Shown in pieces: positions 10,922 through 20,908 of a stretch of DNA of 32,495 nucleotides (position 1 is its first letter; each line of letters begins with the position of its first letter). The notes below the pieces were generated by a model, which had not been told where the DNA came from, searched no databases, and worked only from the letters and a program-made list of their open reading frames with translations. Both the position numbers and the translations under genes were made by a program. This DNA comes from Chloroherpeton thalassium (lineage in GTDB: Bacteria; Bacteroidota; Ignavibacteria; Kapaibacteriales; UBA2268): assembly GCA_020722095.1 (NCBI GenBank), contig DYLM01000010.1:12733-45227 (forward strand), in the 5' to 3' direction.

Positions 10922-11168
10922 AACCTTCCGAAGGTTTCTCATTCTTCAACCCCACGCTTAAGCGTGGGGTTGAAGGCTTTTTCCAATTATCTATATAGAG
11001 GCTGTCTCATAAGTCAGAGTTGCTGTCATTCCCACGAAAGTGGGAACCCATAGCCCACGAATTTATTCGTGGGAAAATGGATTCCCGTTTGCACGGGAAT
11101 GACAAACATACATTTTTCAAATTGAATGAGATTGCTTCGTCCCGATAAATCGGAACTCGCAAAGACGT
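10922..11168. repeat. Palindromic repeat island A
   Basis: AACCTTCCGAAGGTT (10922), 32-nt perfect palindrome (10944-10975), GGCTGTCTCATAAGTCAG (11000), triple-hairpin unit (11025-11103), GATTGCTTCGTC...CGCAAAGACG-type element (about 11129-11167). Confidence 0.85.
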
Positions 11169-11201
11169 CCAACATCTAACACCAAAACCTCATTTACAAA
11201 T

Positions 11202-12365
11202 TTATTTATAAGCTGGAATACCTGTGATGTCCTCGCCCAAAATTAGAGTGTGAATATCGTGAGTCCCTTCGTAAGTTTTAACTGATTCCAAATTAGCCGA
11301 ATGACGCATAACATTATATTCGTTCAGAATTCCATTTGCCCCATGAATTTCTCGTGCAATGCGAGCTGATTGCAATGCAATATCCACATTATTACGCTTG
11401 GCAAGTGAGACTTGCTGTGGAGTGGATTTATGCTCATCCATCAATCTTCCCAATCTTTCAACCAGAAGTTGTCCCTTGGTGATTTCGTTCAACATCCAAA
11501 CTAATTTTTCTTGAACTAATTGGAAGCCAGCAATCGGCTTGTCGAATTGCACGCGAGATTTAGCATAATTTAAGGCTGAATCATAAACAGCAGCAGCAGC
11601 GCCAACTGCACCCCAAGCAATACCATATCTCGCTTTGTTTAAACAACTTAAAGGACCGCGAAGCCCTTGGATGTCCAATTTGTTTTCTGTAGGAATTTCC
11701 ACATCTTGGAAAATTAATTCCGAAGTAATTGAAGCTCGCAATGAATGTTTACCTTTCATTTCGGGAGCAGAAAAGCCTTTCATACCTTTTTCGACAATAA
11801 AGCCGTGAACTTTTCCATTTAATTTTGCCCAAACAACTGCAATATCGGCGATAGTGCCATTAGTTATCCACATTTTAGCACCATTCAGCAAATATCCACC
11901 CGAAATCTCCTTTGCATTAGTTATCATTCCGCCTGGGTTAGAACCAAAATCGGGTTCGGTAAGCCCAAAGCAGCCAATAGTTTCGCCGGTTGCTAACTTG
12001 GGCAACCATTTTTTCTTTAAGTATTCGCTACCATATTCATTGATAGGGAACATTACGAGTGAATTCTGAACCGAAGCAAATGAACGAACACCTGAATCTC
12101 CTCGCTCAAGTTCCATCATTCCAATTCCATACATTGTGTAAGTCGCACCAGCGCCGCCGTATTCAGCCGGAATTGTGACGCCGAATAAACCCATTTCCGC
12201 CATTTTGGGAATTAAGTCCATTGGAAATTTACCTTGCATATAGTAATCTTCAATGATTGGAAGAACTTCGTTGTCAGTAAAATCTCTAACTGATTGTTGG
12301 AATAGTTTCTCTTCATCCGAAAAAGTATCGAATATTTTATAGTAATCTGGGAAGTTGAAAGCCAT
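11202..12365 (-). CDS. gcdH: Acyl-CoA dehydrogenase, glutaryl-CoA dehydrogenase-like
   Basis: FGLTEPDFGSNPGG, GAKMWITNG and TYEGTHDIHTLILGEDITGIPAYK motifs. The ORF track extends to 12530 and overlaps nusA; the ATG at 12365 (MAFNFPDYYKIFDTF) is the likely start. Confidence 0.88.
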   Translation of the reverse strand: MAFNFPDYYKIFDTFSDEEKLFQQSVRDFTDNEVLPIIEDYYMQGKFPMDLIPKMAEMGLFGVTIPAEYGGAGATYTMYGIGMMELERGDSGVRSFASVQNSLVMFPINEYGSEYLKKKWLPKLATGETIGCFGLTEPDFGSNPGGMITNAKEISGGYLLNGAKMWITNGTIADIAVVWAKLNGKVHGFIVEKGMKGFSAPEMKGKHSLRASITSELIFQDVEIPTENKLDIQGLRGPLSCLNKARYGIAWGAVGAAAAVYDSALNYAKSRVQFDKPIAGFQLVQEKLVWMLNEITKGQLLVERLGRLMDEHKSTPQQVSLAKRNNVDIALQSARIAREIHGANGILNEYNVMRHSANLESVKTYEGTHDIHTLILGEDITGIPAYK

Positions 12366-12483
12366 TTTTATCCTATTAAAAAAAAAATTATTATAATAGT
12401 GATTAATGACGAAAAAATAGTTAATTTTGTGAAAGCAAGATGGGGCAAAAGCCCTTTTTTTTGTAAGATAATGGATTTTGAAT

Positions 12484-13800
12484 ATGTCAAGATTAAGAAA
12501 AAAACCTGAAATCAACAAGCAGTCAATCATAGAAGCCTTTGCAGAAATGGCAAAATATAAGGGAATTGACCGCGATTTATTGCAAGGAATTTTGGAAGAT
12601 ACGCTATCGCTACTTATTAGAAAAAAATACGGTAACGATGCGAACTTCGAAATTATCGTTAATATGGAAAAAGGCGATATTGAAATTTATTTGATGAAAA
12701 CAATCGTAGAGGAAGTTGAAGATTCAACAATTGAGATTTCATTAGAAGAAGCAAAAAAAATTAGTGAAGATGATTACGAATTAGGGGACGATTTTGTAAT
12801 TGAAATCTCGTTACAAAGTATTGGCGAGAATTTTGGAAGAAGATTGGTAAATCTTGCTACGCAATCATTAACTCAGAGAATAAAAGAAGTAGAAAAGAAC
12901 AATATCTATAATGAATACGCAGCAAAAATTGGTGAAGTTGTAATTGGCGAAATCTATCAAATAAGAAGAAACGATTTGCTTATTATGCATAATAAAATTG
13001 AGATGCATATGCCAAGAGAGCATCAAATACCAACAGAATCTATGCGATATAAGAAAAATCAAAATATAAAATCTGTTATCCACGAAGTTCGTAAGAACGG
13101 ACCAGCAGGATTGCCCGAAATAATATTATCCCGTGCAAATAATAAATTTTTAGAGAGATTATTTGAAATTGAAATTCCGGAAATTTACGATGGATTAATC
13201 CAAATAAGAGCAATTGCTCGCGATCCAGGTCGCCGCTCCAAAGTTGCAGTTCAATCATTTGACGATAGAGTGGATCCAGTAGGAGCTTGTGTAGGAATGA
13301 AAGGAGTGAGAATTCACTCAATTGTTCGCGAATTAAATAATGAAAACATAGATTTAATAGAGTATTCTGATGATATTGCTACATTTATTATGCGTGCATT
13401 GCAACCCGCACAAGTTAAGGAAATACAATTATTTCCCGAAACTTTATCGGCAAATATCTTTGTAACGGACGATCAAGTGCCATTAGCAATCGGAACAAAC
13501 GGACAGAATATAAGATTGGCATCATTATTAACTGGTTATAATTTAACCTTAATTAAAGAAGCAGTTGATGATATTGAAATTACAGAATTCGACCAAGAAA
13601 TTGGTGCAGAAATAATCGAAAAATTAGTAGCAAGTGGAATCAAGACAGCACGAGAATTTTTAAGAGCCGAACCAGAAGTATTAGTAGAAATTGAAGGTAT
13701 TAGTGCATCATTTATCAACGACATTCGCAGAATTATACTCGCAGAATTCGAAGAAGATGAAGATCCACATTACCAAGATAAATTAGAAAATATTAAGTAA
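12484..13800 (+). CDS. nusA: Transcription termination/antitermination protein NusA
   Basis: NusA N-terminal domain, S1 domain, KH domains (DPVGACVGMKGVRIHSIVREL; LAIGTNGQNIRLASLLTGYNL); followed by infB. ATG at 12484 preferred over TTG at 12478. Confidence 0.96.
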   Translation: MSRLRKKPEINKQSIIEAFAEMAKYKGIDRDLLQGILEDTLSLLIRKKYGNDANFEIIVNMEKGDIEIYLMKTIVEEVEDSTIEISLEEAKKISEDDYELGDDFVIEISLQSIGENFGRRLVNLATQSLTQRIKEVEKNNIYNEYAAKIGEVVIGEIYQIRRNDLLIMHNKIEMHMPREHQIPTESMRYKKNQNIKSVIHEVRKNGPAGLPEIILSRANNKFLERLFEIEIPEIYDGLIQIRAIARDPGRRSKVAVQSFDDRVDPVGACVGMKGVRIHSIVRELNNENIDLIEYSDDIATFIMRALQPAQVKEIQLFPETLSANIFVTDDQVPLAIGTNGQNIRLASLLTGYNLTLIKEAVDDIEITEFDQEIGAEIIEKLVASGIKTAREFLRAEPEVLVEIEGISASFINDIRRIILAEFEEDEDPHYQDKLENIK

Positions 13801-13849
13801 AAATATAATATTAAATAATAATATTAATTAAAAATATTAAAAAATAAGT

Positions 13850-16800
13850 ATGGCAGCAAATAATAAAATAAAAATTTTCAAGATTGCCTCGGAAATTAAT
13901 ATCGGAATTGGAGCAATAGTAGAATTTCTCCAGAACAAGGGTTACGATATCCAAAATAAGCCGACTTCAACCATCACCGAAGAGATGGCAAATTTGGTTT
14001 ATGATAAATTTAAAAGGGAAAAAATAGCTGCCGAAAAACAAAGAGAGAAATTAGAGAAACATCATATTCTTAGGAATACTCCTGAACACGACCATAAAAC
14101 TGAATCAAATGAAGAAGTTGCAGTCAAAGAAGTTGTGCCTGAAGTTCCAAAGCAAACCGAACCACCAAAACCAGTTGAACCAATTCAAGAAAAACCTACA
14201 TTGAAAATTCTCGACAAAATTGATTTAACTCGAGAACCAAAGCCAGAAGTAATTGACAAAAAGGAAGATAAACCTATTCAAGAGAAAAAAGCCGAACCAG
14301 AAGTTAAAATTATTGAAGCACAAACTAATGAAGTGAAACAAGAATCGGCTGAACCAAAACAAAAAGCAGAACCTGCACCGAAACAGGAAGTTACCAAACC
14401 TGAACCAACAGAAAGAAAGATTGAGCAAGTTAGCCAAGTTGAAGCAAAGCGGGAAGGAAAAAAGCCAAAAGATGAAAATTTAAAACAACATAAAACAGAG
14501 AAAGGACCAGAACATAAAAAGCAAGATAATTCAAACAAACAAAGTCCGAAAGCTACAGAAGATACACCAAGTTCAGAGGTAAAACCAACTGATAAGAACC
14601 GCGAAACTGGTGAGAAGCATAAAAAGAAGCACAAGAAAATTGCTGAAGAAGTTATTACGGCTTCACCAAAATTACAAGGCTTGACTATTCTTGGTAAAAT
14701 TGATTTAGAAAAACCAAAACCACACAGAAGTGACGATAGAGGAAATAGAGGAAGAGGTCCAGGAACTGATAACCGTGGAGATAATCGCGGGCGTGATGAT
14801 AGTGGTGCAAGTGGTGGCAGAAGACGTGAAGACAATCGTGGAGGTTATCAAAGACGTGAAGACAATCGAAGTGGTACTCCAAGACAAGACGATGGTCGCA
14901 GCGGAGGATATGTTAGACGTGATGATAATAGAACCGATAGCAGACCACAAGGTGAAAGAAGAGACGATAGAAATACAAGCGGAAACTTTCGTTCAAATGA
15001 AAACAGACCTGCTGCTGAAGGTGGCAATTATCGCTCCAGTGGAGATAATAGATTTGCCAATCGTGCAAGAACATCGGGTTTTATTCGCCCAGCAGACCCA
15101 ATTATCGATACTAATACTTCTAAATTAAATAAAGACGTTAAGTTTAAAAAGACTTCAACAGAAGAAGAAACAACAAAAGTAATTGCAAGAGTAAAGCCAA
15201 AGGAAAAATCAAAAAGCAAAGAAGACAAGCAAGTTAAAAAGCACAAAAAACTTATTCGCGAGCAAATTAGCTCGTTAGATATAGACAAAGCAGTTCGCGA
15301 AACTATGGCTGAAATTGATCTACAGCACTCCACAGGTGGCTCACGTTCCAAAATCAAGCAAAAGAAGAAAATGGAGCGAGAAGAAAGAGATACTATCAGA
15401 CAAAGAGTTGAAGATGAAATGGCTAATGTGCTGGAACTTACAGAGTTTGTTACAACAGGCGAATTAGCTAAGGCTATGAATATATTGCCAAATCAAATAA
15501 TTGTTAAATGTATGCAACTTGGTTTAATGGTAACTATTAACCAAAGATTGGACAAAGACACAATAGCCTTGATTGCAGAAGATTTTGGATACTCAGTCAA
15601 TTTCTATAATGAACAAGAATCTTTGGAAATAGAGGAAGAAGTAGATACCGAAGAATCATTAGAGTTCCGTCCTCCAATAGTAACAATAATGGGGCACGTT
15701 GATCATGGAAAAACATCATTACTTGATTATATCCGTAGTTCAAATGTAGTTGCGGGCGAAGCAGGCGGGATCACACAACATATTGGTGCTTACCAAGTGG
15801 AATTAGATAATGGCAAGATGATTACTTTCCTCGATACACCTGGTCACGCTGCATTTACAGCAATGCGTGCTCGTGGTGCCCAAGTAACAGATATAGTAAT
15901 CTTGGTAGTTGCTGCTGACGATAGTGTGATGCCTCAAACAATTGAAGCAATAAGCCACGCCAAAGCTGCAGGTGTTCCAATTATTGTTGCAATCAATAAA
16001 ATTGACAAACCTGATGCAAACCCAGATAGAATCAAACAACAATTATCCGATCATGGAATTTTAATTGAGGAATGGGGCGGAAAATACCAAAGTATTGAAA
16101 TATCCGCAAAATTTGGAAAAAATATAGATGTTCTGTTAGATAAAGTTTTAATTGAAGCGGAATTATTGAATTTAAGAGCCAATCCAAACAAGAAAGCTCG
16201 TGGAACTGTAATTGAAGCTGTAATGAAAAAAGGTTTCGGACCAGTAGCAACTGTAATTATTCAAGGTGGAACGCTTAAAATTGGCGATCCATTCGTAGCT
16301 GGAACTGCTTCTGGTAGAGTAAAAGCAATGCTTGATGAACGCGAGAAGAGAGTAGATTTAGCAGAACCTGCATCACCAGTTTTGGTTGTTGGATTTGATA
16401 CTTTGCCCGAAGCTGGAGATAATTTCACTGTATTGAATACTGATATGGAAGCACGCCAGGTTGCTAAAGAACGTGATATATTAAAACGTGAGCTTTCGCT
16501 CCGACAAATTAGAAAAATCTCACTTGATGACATTTCTCAAAAGATTCACGAAGGCAATGTGAAGGAATTGAAATTAATCCTTAAAGGTGATGTTGCTGGT
16601 TCAGTAGAAGCATTAGGTGAATCTTTATTGAAATTGAGCAATGAAGAAGTGAGAGTATTGATTATCCACAAGGGAGTTGGTACAATTTTGGAAACAGATG
16701 TTATATTAGCTTCTGCGTCCGAAGCAGTAATCGTAGGCTTTAATGTGCCAGTTGATGTTAATGCACGCAAATTAGCAGATGTAGAAAAAGTAGATATTCG

Positions 16801-17176
16801 TAATTATAATATCATTTATGATTGTATAAATGAAGTTCACATGGCTTTGGAAGGTTTATTATCGCCTGAATATCACGAAGAAACTACAGCAATGCTCGAA
16901 GTAAGAAGAACATTCAAAATATCAAGAATGGGAACAATTGCTGGTTGTTATGTGCAGAATGGCAAAATATCCAAGAACGATAAAGTCAAAGTAATAAGAG
17001 ATGGTCTGATTTTACATACAGGAACACTTTCATCCTTGAAACGTGAAAAAGATGATGTAAAAGAAGTTGATGCTGGATTTGAGTGTGGTGTTATGATTAA
17101 TAACTTCAACTCACTTGAAGTTGGCGACCATATAGAAAGTTTCAAAATTATTGAAGTTAAACGTAAATTGTCGTAA
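13850..17176 (+). CDS. infB: Translation initiation factor IF-2 with long low-complexity N-terminal extension
   Basis: GTPase motifs GHVDHGKTS, DTPGHAAF, NKID; 1108 aa; Arg/Gly/Asp-rich tract. Confidence 0.98.
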   Translation: MAANNKIKIFKIASEINIGIGAIVEFLQNKGYDIQNKPTSTITEEMANLVYDKFKREKIAAEKQREKLEKHHILRNTPEHDHKTESNEEVAVKEVVPEVPKQTEPPKPVEPIQEKPTLKILDKIDLTREPKPEVIDKKEDKPIQEKKAEPEVKIIEAQTNEVKQESAEPKQKAEPAPKQEVTKPEPTERKIEQVSQVEAKREGKKPKDENLKQHKTEKGPEHKKQDNSNKQSPKATEDTPSSEVKPTDKNRETGEKHKKKHKKIAEEVITASPKLQGLTILGKIDLEKPKPHRSDDRGNRGRGPGTDNRGDNRGRDDSGASGGRRREDNRGGYQRREDNRSGTPRQDDGRSGGYVRRDDNRTDSRPQGERRDDRNTSGNFRSNENRPAAEGGNYRSSGDNRFANRARTSGFIRPADPIIDTNTSKLNKDVKFKKTSTEEETTKVIARVKPKEKSKSKEDKQVKKHKKLIREQISSLDIDKAVRETMAEIDLQHSTGGSRSKIKQKKKMEREERDTIRQRVEDEMANVLELTEFVTTGELAKAMNILPNQIIVKCMQLGLMVTINQRLDKDTIALIAEDFGYSVNFYNEQESLEIEEEVDTEESLEFRPPIVTIMGHVDHGKTSLLDYIRSSNVVAGEAGGITQHIGAYQVELDNGKMITFLDTPGHAAFTAMRARGAQVTDIVILVVAADDSVMPQTIEAISHAKAAGVPIIVAINKIDKPDANPDRIKQQLSDHGILIEEWGGKYQSIEISAKFGKNIDVLLDKVLIEAELLNLRANPNKKARGTVIEAVMKKGFGPVATVIIQGGTLKIGDPFVAGTASGRVKAMLDEREKRVDLAEPASPVLVVGFDTLPEAGDNFTVLNTDMEARQVAKERDILKRELSLRQIRKISLDDISQKIHEGNVKELKLILKGDVAGSVEALGESLLKLSNEEVRVLIIHKGVGTILETDVILASASEAVIVGFNVPVDVNARKLADVEKVDIRNYNIIYDCINEVHMALEGLLSPEYHEETTAMLEVRRTFKISRMGTIAGCYVQNGKISKNDKVKVIRDGLILHTGTLSSLKREKDDVKEVDAGFECGVMINNFNSLEVGDHIESFKIIEVKRKLS

Positions 17177-17517
17177 TGCAAACATTTAGAACTGAAAGAT
17201 TATCCAAAGAAATAAAAAAGATTCTGTCGGAAAGAATTTCCTTTTTAGGACAAGATATTGGTGGCGGATTGGTAAGCATCACTACCGTGCGAATCTCTAA
17301 GGATTTATCTTTAGCAAGGATTTATATAAGTGCGTTTGCTACAAAACTTACACCTTTAGAAGTGATTGCTTATTTAGATGAAAATAAAGCAATTTATCGC
17401 ACAGATTTAGCAAAAAAAATGAGAACGAGAATTGTTCCTAATCTCAAATTTTTCTTAGATGACACTCTCGACGAAATAGAAAATATTCAAAAATTGATTG
17501 ATTCTGTTAAGGAATAA
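17176..17517 (+). CDS. rbfA: 30S ribosome-binding factor A
   Basis: 113 aa; size, RbfA-like sequence and position; TAATG overlap with infB. Confidence 0.92.
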   Translation: MQTFRTERLSKEIKKILSERISFLGQDIGGGLVSITTVRISKDLSLARIYISAFATKLTPLEVIAYLDENKAIYRTDLAKKMRTRIVPNLKFFLDDTLDEIENIQKLIDSVKE

Positions 17518-17530
17518 TCTCCAAAAATAA

Positions 17531-18259
17531 ATGAATATTCTCACAAAATCTAATCTAAACAATTTCTCAAATTGGTTTGACGAAATGCAAAATTCTGGTG
17601 GCTTATTGTTAGTAAATAAGCCACTTGGATACACATCGTTTGCAATCATTAACTCATTAAAAAGAATATTCAAAGGAAAAAAAATCGGTCATAGTGGCAC
17701 TCTCGACCCATTAGCAAGTGGCTTGATGATAATTGCAATTGGCAAAGCAACAAAATTGCTCAATGACTTAATTCTTAACACGAAAATATATAGCGGATTG
17801 ATTAAAATTGGAGTTGAAACAGCCTCGCTCGACAAAGAAACACCAGAAGTGAATCATACCCAAATTCCTGAGAACATTGAGACCAAAATATTGGAAACAC
17901 TCCCCTATTTTGCTGGCGATATGGAACAAGTTCCTCCTTTGCATAGTGCATTAAAAGTTGATGGAAAAAGGGCTTATAAACTTGCCAGAAAAAATCTTGA
18001 GCAGTCTATCGCTCCAAGAAAAATAACGATACTTGATTATAAAATTTTAGATATTGATATTCCTTATGTTAAATTCAGAATCAATGTTACAAGTGGCTTT
18101 TATGTAAGGACATTTGCACAGGATTTTGGGAAATTTATAGGATTGCCCGCATACCTTTATAAATTACATCGCGAACAAATTGGTGAATTTTCTATCGAAG
18201 AAGCAGTTTCCGTTGAAGAAATACAGAAGAAATTATCTTATTTACAAACAGATAACTAA
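17531..18259 (+). CDS. truB: tRNA pseudouridine-55 synthase TruB
   Basis: LLLVNKPLGYTSF...GHSGTLDPLASGLMIIAIGKATK motif. Confidence 0.96.
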   Translation: MNILTKSNLNNFSNWFDEMQNSGGLLLVNKPLGYTSFAIINSLKRIFKGKKIGHSGTLDPLASGLMIIAIGKATKLLNDLILNTKIYSGLIKIGVETASLDKETPEVNHTQIPENIETKILETLPYFAGDMEQVPPLHSALKVDGKRAYKLARKNLEQSIAPRKITILDYKILDIDIPYVKFRINVTSGFYVRTFAQDFGKFIGLPAYLYKLHREQIGEFSIEEAVSVEEIQKKLSYLQTDN

Positions 18260-18978
18260 TTTTGCTCTATTTCAACTTGTGATTCGATTTTCTCAATTTC
18301 ATCATTTGATAAATCAAGAGTCATCATATCATCTGCTTGACTTTCGAACTCTTGCTTAACCATTTCCTCAAACTCGGATAATTCTGGCAAATCGCTAATT
18401 GTATTCAAACCAAATATTCTCAAAAAATCATCGGTAGTGCTGTACATTATTGGTCTGCCAAGCACATTTTTTCTTCCTGCAATTTTTATTAAACCTCGTT
18501 CGAGAATAGAATTTACCACTTCGTTTGAATTTACACCTCTGATTATCTCAATTTCGGGTTTTGTGATTGGTTGTTTATATGCAATTATTGCCAAAACTTC
18601 CAAAGCCGCATTGGAAAGTCTGCGATTTATTTTGGTCTTATAATAAGTACGAACATATTGACCATATTCTTTCCGAGTAGCAAATTGCCAGCCACCAGCA
18701 ATTTGGATTATTTTATACGGACGATTTGTTTCGAGCAATTGAGTGTTAATATCGAAAATTAATTTTTCTAAAGTTTTTAATTTATCGTCCAATAAATCTT
18801 GTTCGGCTTTTTGGTTTATTTCTGCGTTTTCTTCTTCTGTGATTGTGTTTTTCTTTTCATCAATCAATAAATTGAGTAAAGTTTCGGTATTTATGGGTTC
18901 GTCTGCTGCAAACAAAATGCTTTCAACAATTTTCATTTGCAACTGATAATCTAATGAAAAAAATATATTTGTATTCAA
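18256..18978 (-). CDS. scpB: Segregation and condensation protein ScpB
   Basis: SNAALEVLAIIAYKQPITKPEIEIIRGVNSNEVVNSILERGLI winged-helix motif; downstream of scpA. Confidence 0.95.
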   Translation of the reverse strand: MNTNIFFSLDYQLQMKIVESILFAADEPINTETLLNLLIDEKKNTITEEENAEINQKAEQDLLDDKLKTLEKLIFDINTQLLETNRPYKIIQIAGGWQFATRKEYGQYVRTYYKTKINRRLSNAALEVLAIIAYKQPITKPEIEIIRGVNSNEVVNSILERGLIKIAGRKNVLGRPIMYSTTDDFLRIFGLNTISDLPELSEFEEMVKQEFESQADDMMTLDLSNDEIEKIESQVEIEQN

Positions 18979-18988
18979 TTTTACTTTC

Positions 18989-19717
18989 CTAATTTAAATT
19001 TAATTTTAATGAAATTATAATATCATCTGATTGATTTTCTTGAAATAATGAAATTTGATTATTTCTTGCTAATTCTAATATTGCTAAAAATGTTACAATA
19101 ATTTCAATTCGTGAAAACTCATTTACATATTTGATAAAACTTATTCGAGATTTTGTATTTAATTTATTTAAAATATCTTTTTTCTTGTCGTCAACTGAAA
19201 TTGGGAACAAATTTACTTGATGGAATTTTTCATCAACAATATTTTTCCTTTTCAAAATTGTATTTATTGCATTTATCAAAGCAAATATGGACGAATTCTT
19301 ATAATCTGCATTTTGCTCAAAATTCTGAATTTCCGCATCATAATTTTTACGATAAAAATGATTTTTATTATCTTCTGCTTTCCGCATTAAATCTAACGAG
19401 GCTTCCTTAAATTTCTTATATTCAATCAATTGCTCTACCAATGGCAGACGCGGATCTTCCATCCCTTCCAATAATTCATCGTTTTCATCATCAGTTCGGA
19501 GCAACATTTCTGCTTTGATTTGCAATAAAGTAGCCGCCATTAAGATAAATTCCGAGGCAACTTCTAAATCTAATTGATTAAGCAATTTAATATAATCCAA
19601 AAACTCTTCTGTAATTTTGGAGATTGGAATATCATAAATATCAAGTTCATCTCGCTTGATGAAGTATAATAACAAATCGAACGGACCTTCGAAATCCTTT
19701 AATTTTAACTTAAACAT
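18989..19717 (-). CDS. scpA: Segregation and condensation protein ScpA
   Basis: LKDFEGPFDLLLYFIKRDELDIYDIPISKITEEFLDYI motif; 242 aa. Confidence 0.95.
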   Translation of the reverse strand: MFKLKLKDFEGPFDLLLYFIKRDELDIYDIPISKITEEFLDYIKLLNQLDLEVASEFILMAATLLQIKAEMLLRTDDENDELLEGMEDPRLPLVEQLIEYKKFKEASLDLMRKAEDNKNHFYRKNYDAEIQNFEQNADYKNSSIFALINAINTILKRKNIVDEKFHQVNLFPISVDDKKKDILNKLNTKSRISFIKYVNEFSRIEIIVTFLAILELARNNQISLFQENQSDDIIISLKLNLN

Positions 19718-20825
19718 TGCCCTCTGTAAAAAATCGTGGAACTCGCTTTAATATTGAAGTTGTAATATTATATGGAATTGTATTTGCTCTATCCGCCAAC
19801 TCATAAACTGAAATTTCCTCGTTGCCTTGCTTGCCAATCAACACAACTTGTTCGCCTTCGTCAATATTATCATTGCCAATATCAGCAAATAATTGATCCA
19901 TACAAATTGAACCAACTAAATCATAACGCTTGCCTTTAATCAAACATTGTGCATTATTTGTTAAGTTAAGAACAATTCCATCACCATAACCAATTGGCAA
20001 CACAGCAATTTTGGTAGGTTTGTCTGCAGTAAATTTCAAGCTATAACCTGCGGTTTCGCCCGAATTTACCGAAAATATCTTTTTTATGAATGTTTTTAAC
20101 GACAAGACAGGCTTTAAATCAAGTTTGTCAGCCAAATGTTTTTGGGGCATCAATCCATAAATTGCAAAACCCGGGCGAACAATATCAAAAATTGCATTAG
20201 GCAAATTCACAATGCCAGCAGAATTGGATATGTGGCGATATTTGAAATGCAAATTATGGCTTTCTGCATAGTCCAAAAATTGCTTGAAATTATTGATTTG
20301 AAATTGTGCAAATGTTTTATCATCCATATCAGAAGTGGCAAAGTGGCTACAAATACCCTCGAACTCGATATTTTTATAACTTTCTAAATTTGGTACAAGA
20401 TGCTTATACTCATCAAAGTTAATTCCATCGCGATTCATACCTGTATTTACATATAAGTGAGCTTTAATTTTTGCGTGTCGTTTGCGAGCAATTTCATTAA
20501 TTTCATTAATATAATGGATATGCCCGATTGTAATATCCAAATTATTATCAATAACATCGGTAATTTCTTCCACTTCGGGGGGAATTAAAAGCAAGATTTT
20601 CCGAGTCTCCCCAATATTCCTTAATTCAATACCTTCAGATGGATATGCAATGCCAAGCATATCAATTTTGGGATGATTTAGATTTTTTGCAATTCCAATC
20701 ATACCGTGACCATAAGCATTTGCCTTGATAACTGGCATTATATTGGCACTACCTATTGAATCAGCTATTTTTTGAATATTATTATTCAAATTTTTAAGAT
20801 TTATTTCGATAAAGGTGTTTCGCAT
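19710..20825 (-). CDS. alr: Alanine racemase
   Basis: PLP motif MPVIKANAYGHGM; PIGYGDG and SICMDQLFADIG motifs. Internal ATG at 20825 (MRNTFIEINLKNL) likely start; 8-bp overlap with scpA. Confidence 0.94.
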   Translation of the reverse strand: MRNTFIEINLKNLNNNIQKIADSIGSANIMPVIKANAYGHGMIGIAKNLNHPKIDMLGIAYPSEGIELRNIGETRKILLLIPPEVEEITDVIDNNLDITIGHIHYINEINEIARKRHAKIKAHLYVNTGMNRDGINFDEYKHLVPNLESYKNIEFEGICSHFATSDMDDKTFAQFQINNFKQFLDYAESHNLHFKYRHISNSAGIVNLPNAIFDIVRPGFAIYGLMPQKHLADKLDLKPVLSLKTFIKKIFSVNSGETAGYSLKFTADKPTKIAVLPIGYGDGIVLNLTNNAQCLIKGKRYDLVGSICMDQLFADIGNDNIDEGEQVVLIGKQGNEEISVYELADRANTIPYNITTSILKRVPRFFTEGNV

Positions 20826-20908
20826 ACTAATTATTGTTGAAAAATAACCGATAATAAAATTGAGATATATCAAAAAGCAAAATTATTAAGAAATTTGGTG
20901 TTAGAACA

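Noticed and set aside
10826-11201. Repeat island A as a possible CRISPR array
   Set aside because: Repeats are different palindromes without uniform repeat-spacer periodicity and no cas genes are nearby.
12366-12530. N-terminal extension of the acyl-CoA dehydrogenase ORF overlapping nusA
   Set aside because: Extra residues do not resemble the family; the internal ATG at 12365 starts the conserved MAFNFPDYYKIF sequence.
14730-15128. 132-aa alternate-frame ORF inside infB
   Set aside because: Same strand, other frame, composition driven by the repeat tract; no recognisable domain.
14225-15357. Several minus-strand ORFs (70-185 aa) opposite infB
   Set aside because: Low-complexity Cys/Phe/Ser-rich or His-rich translations are shadows of the repetitive infB N-terminus.
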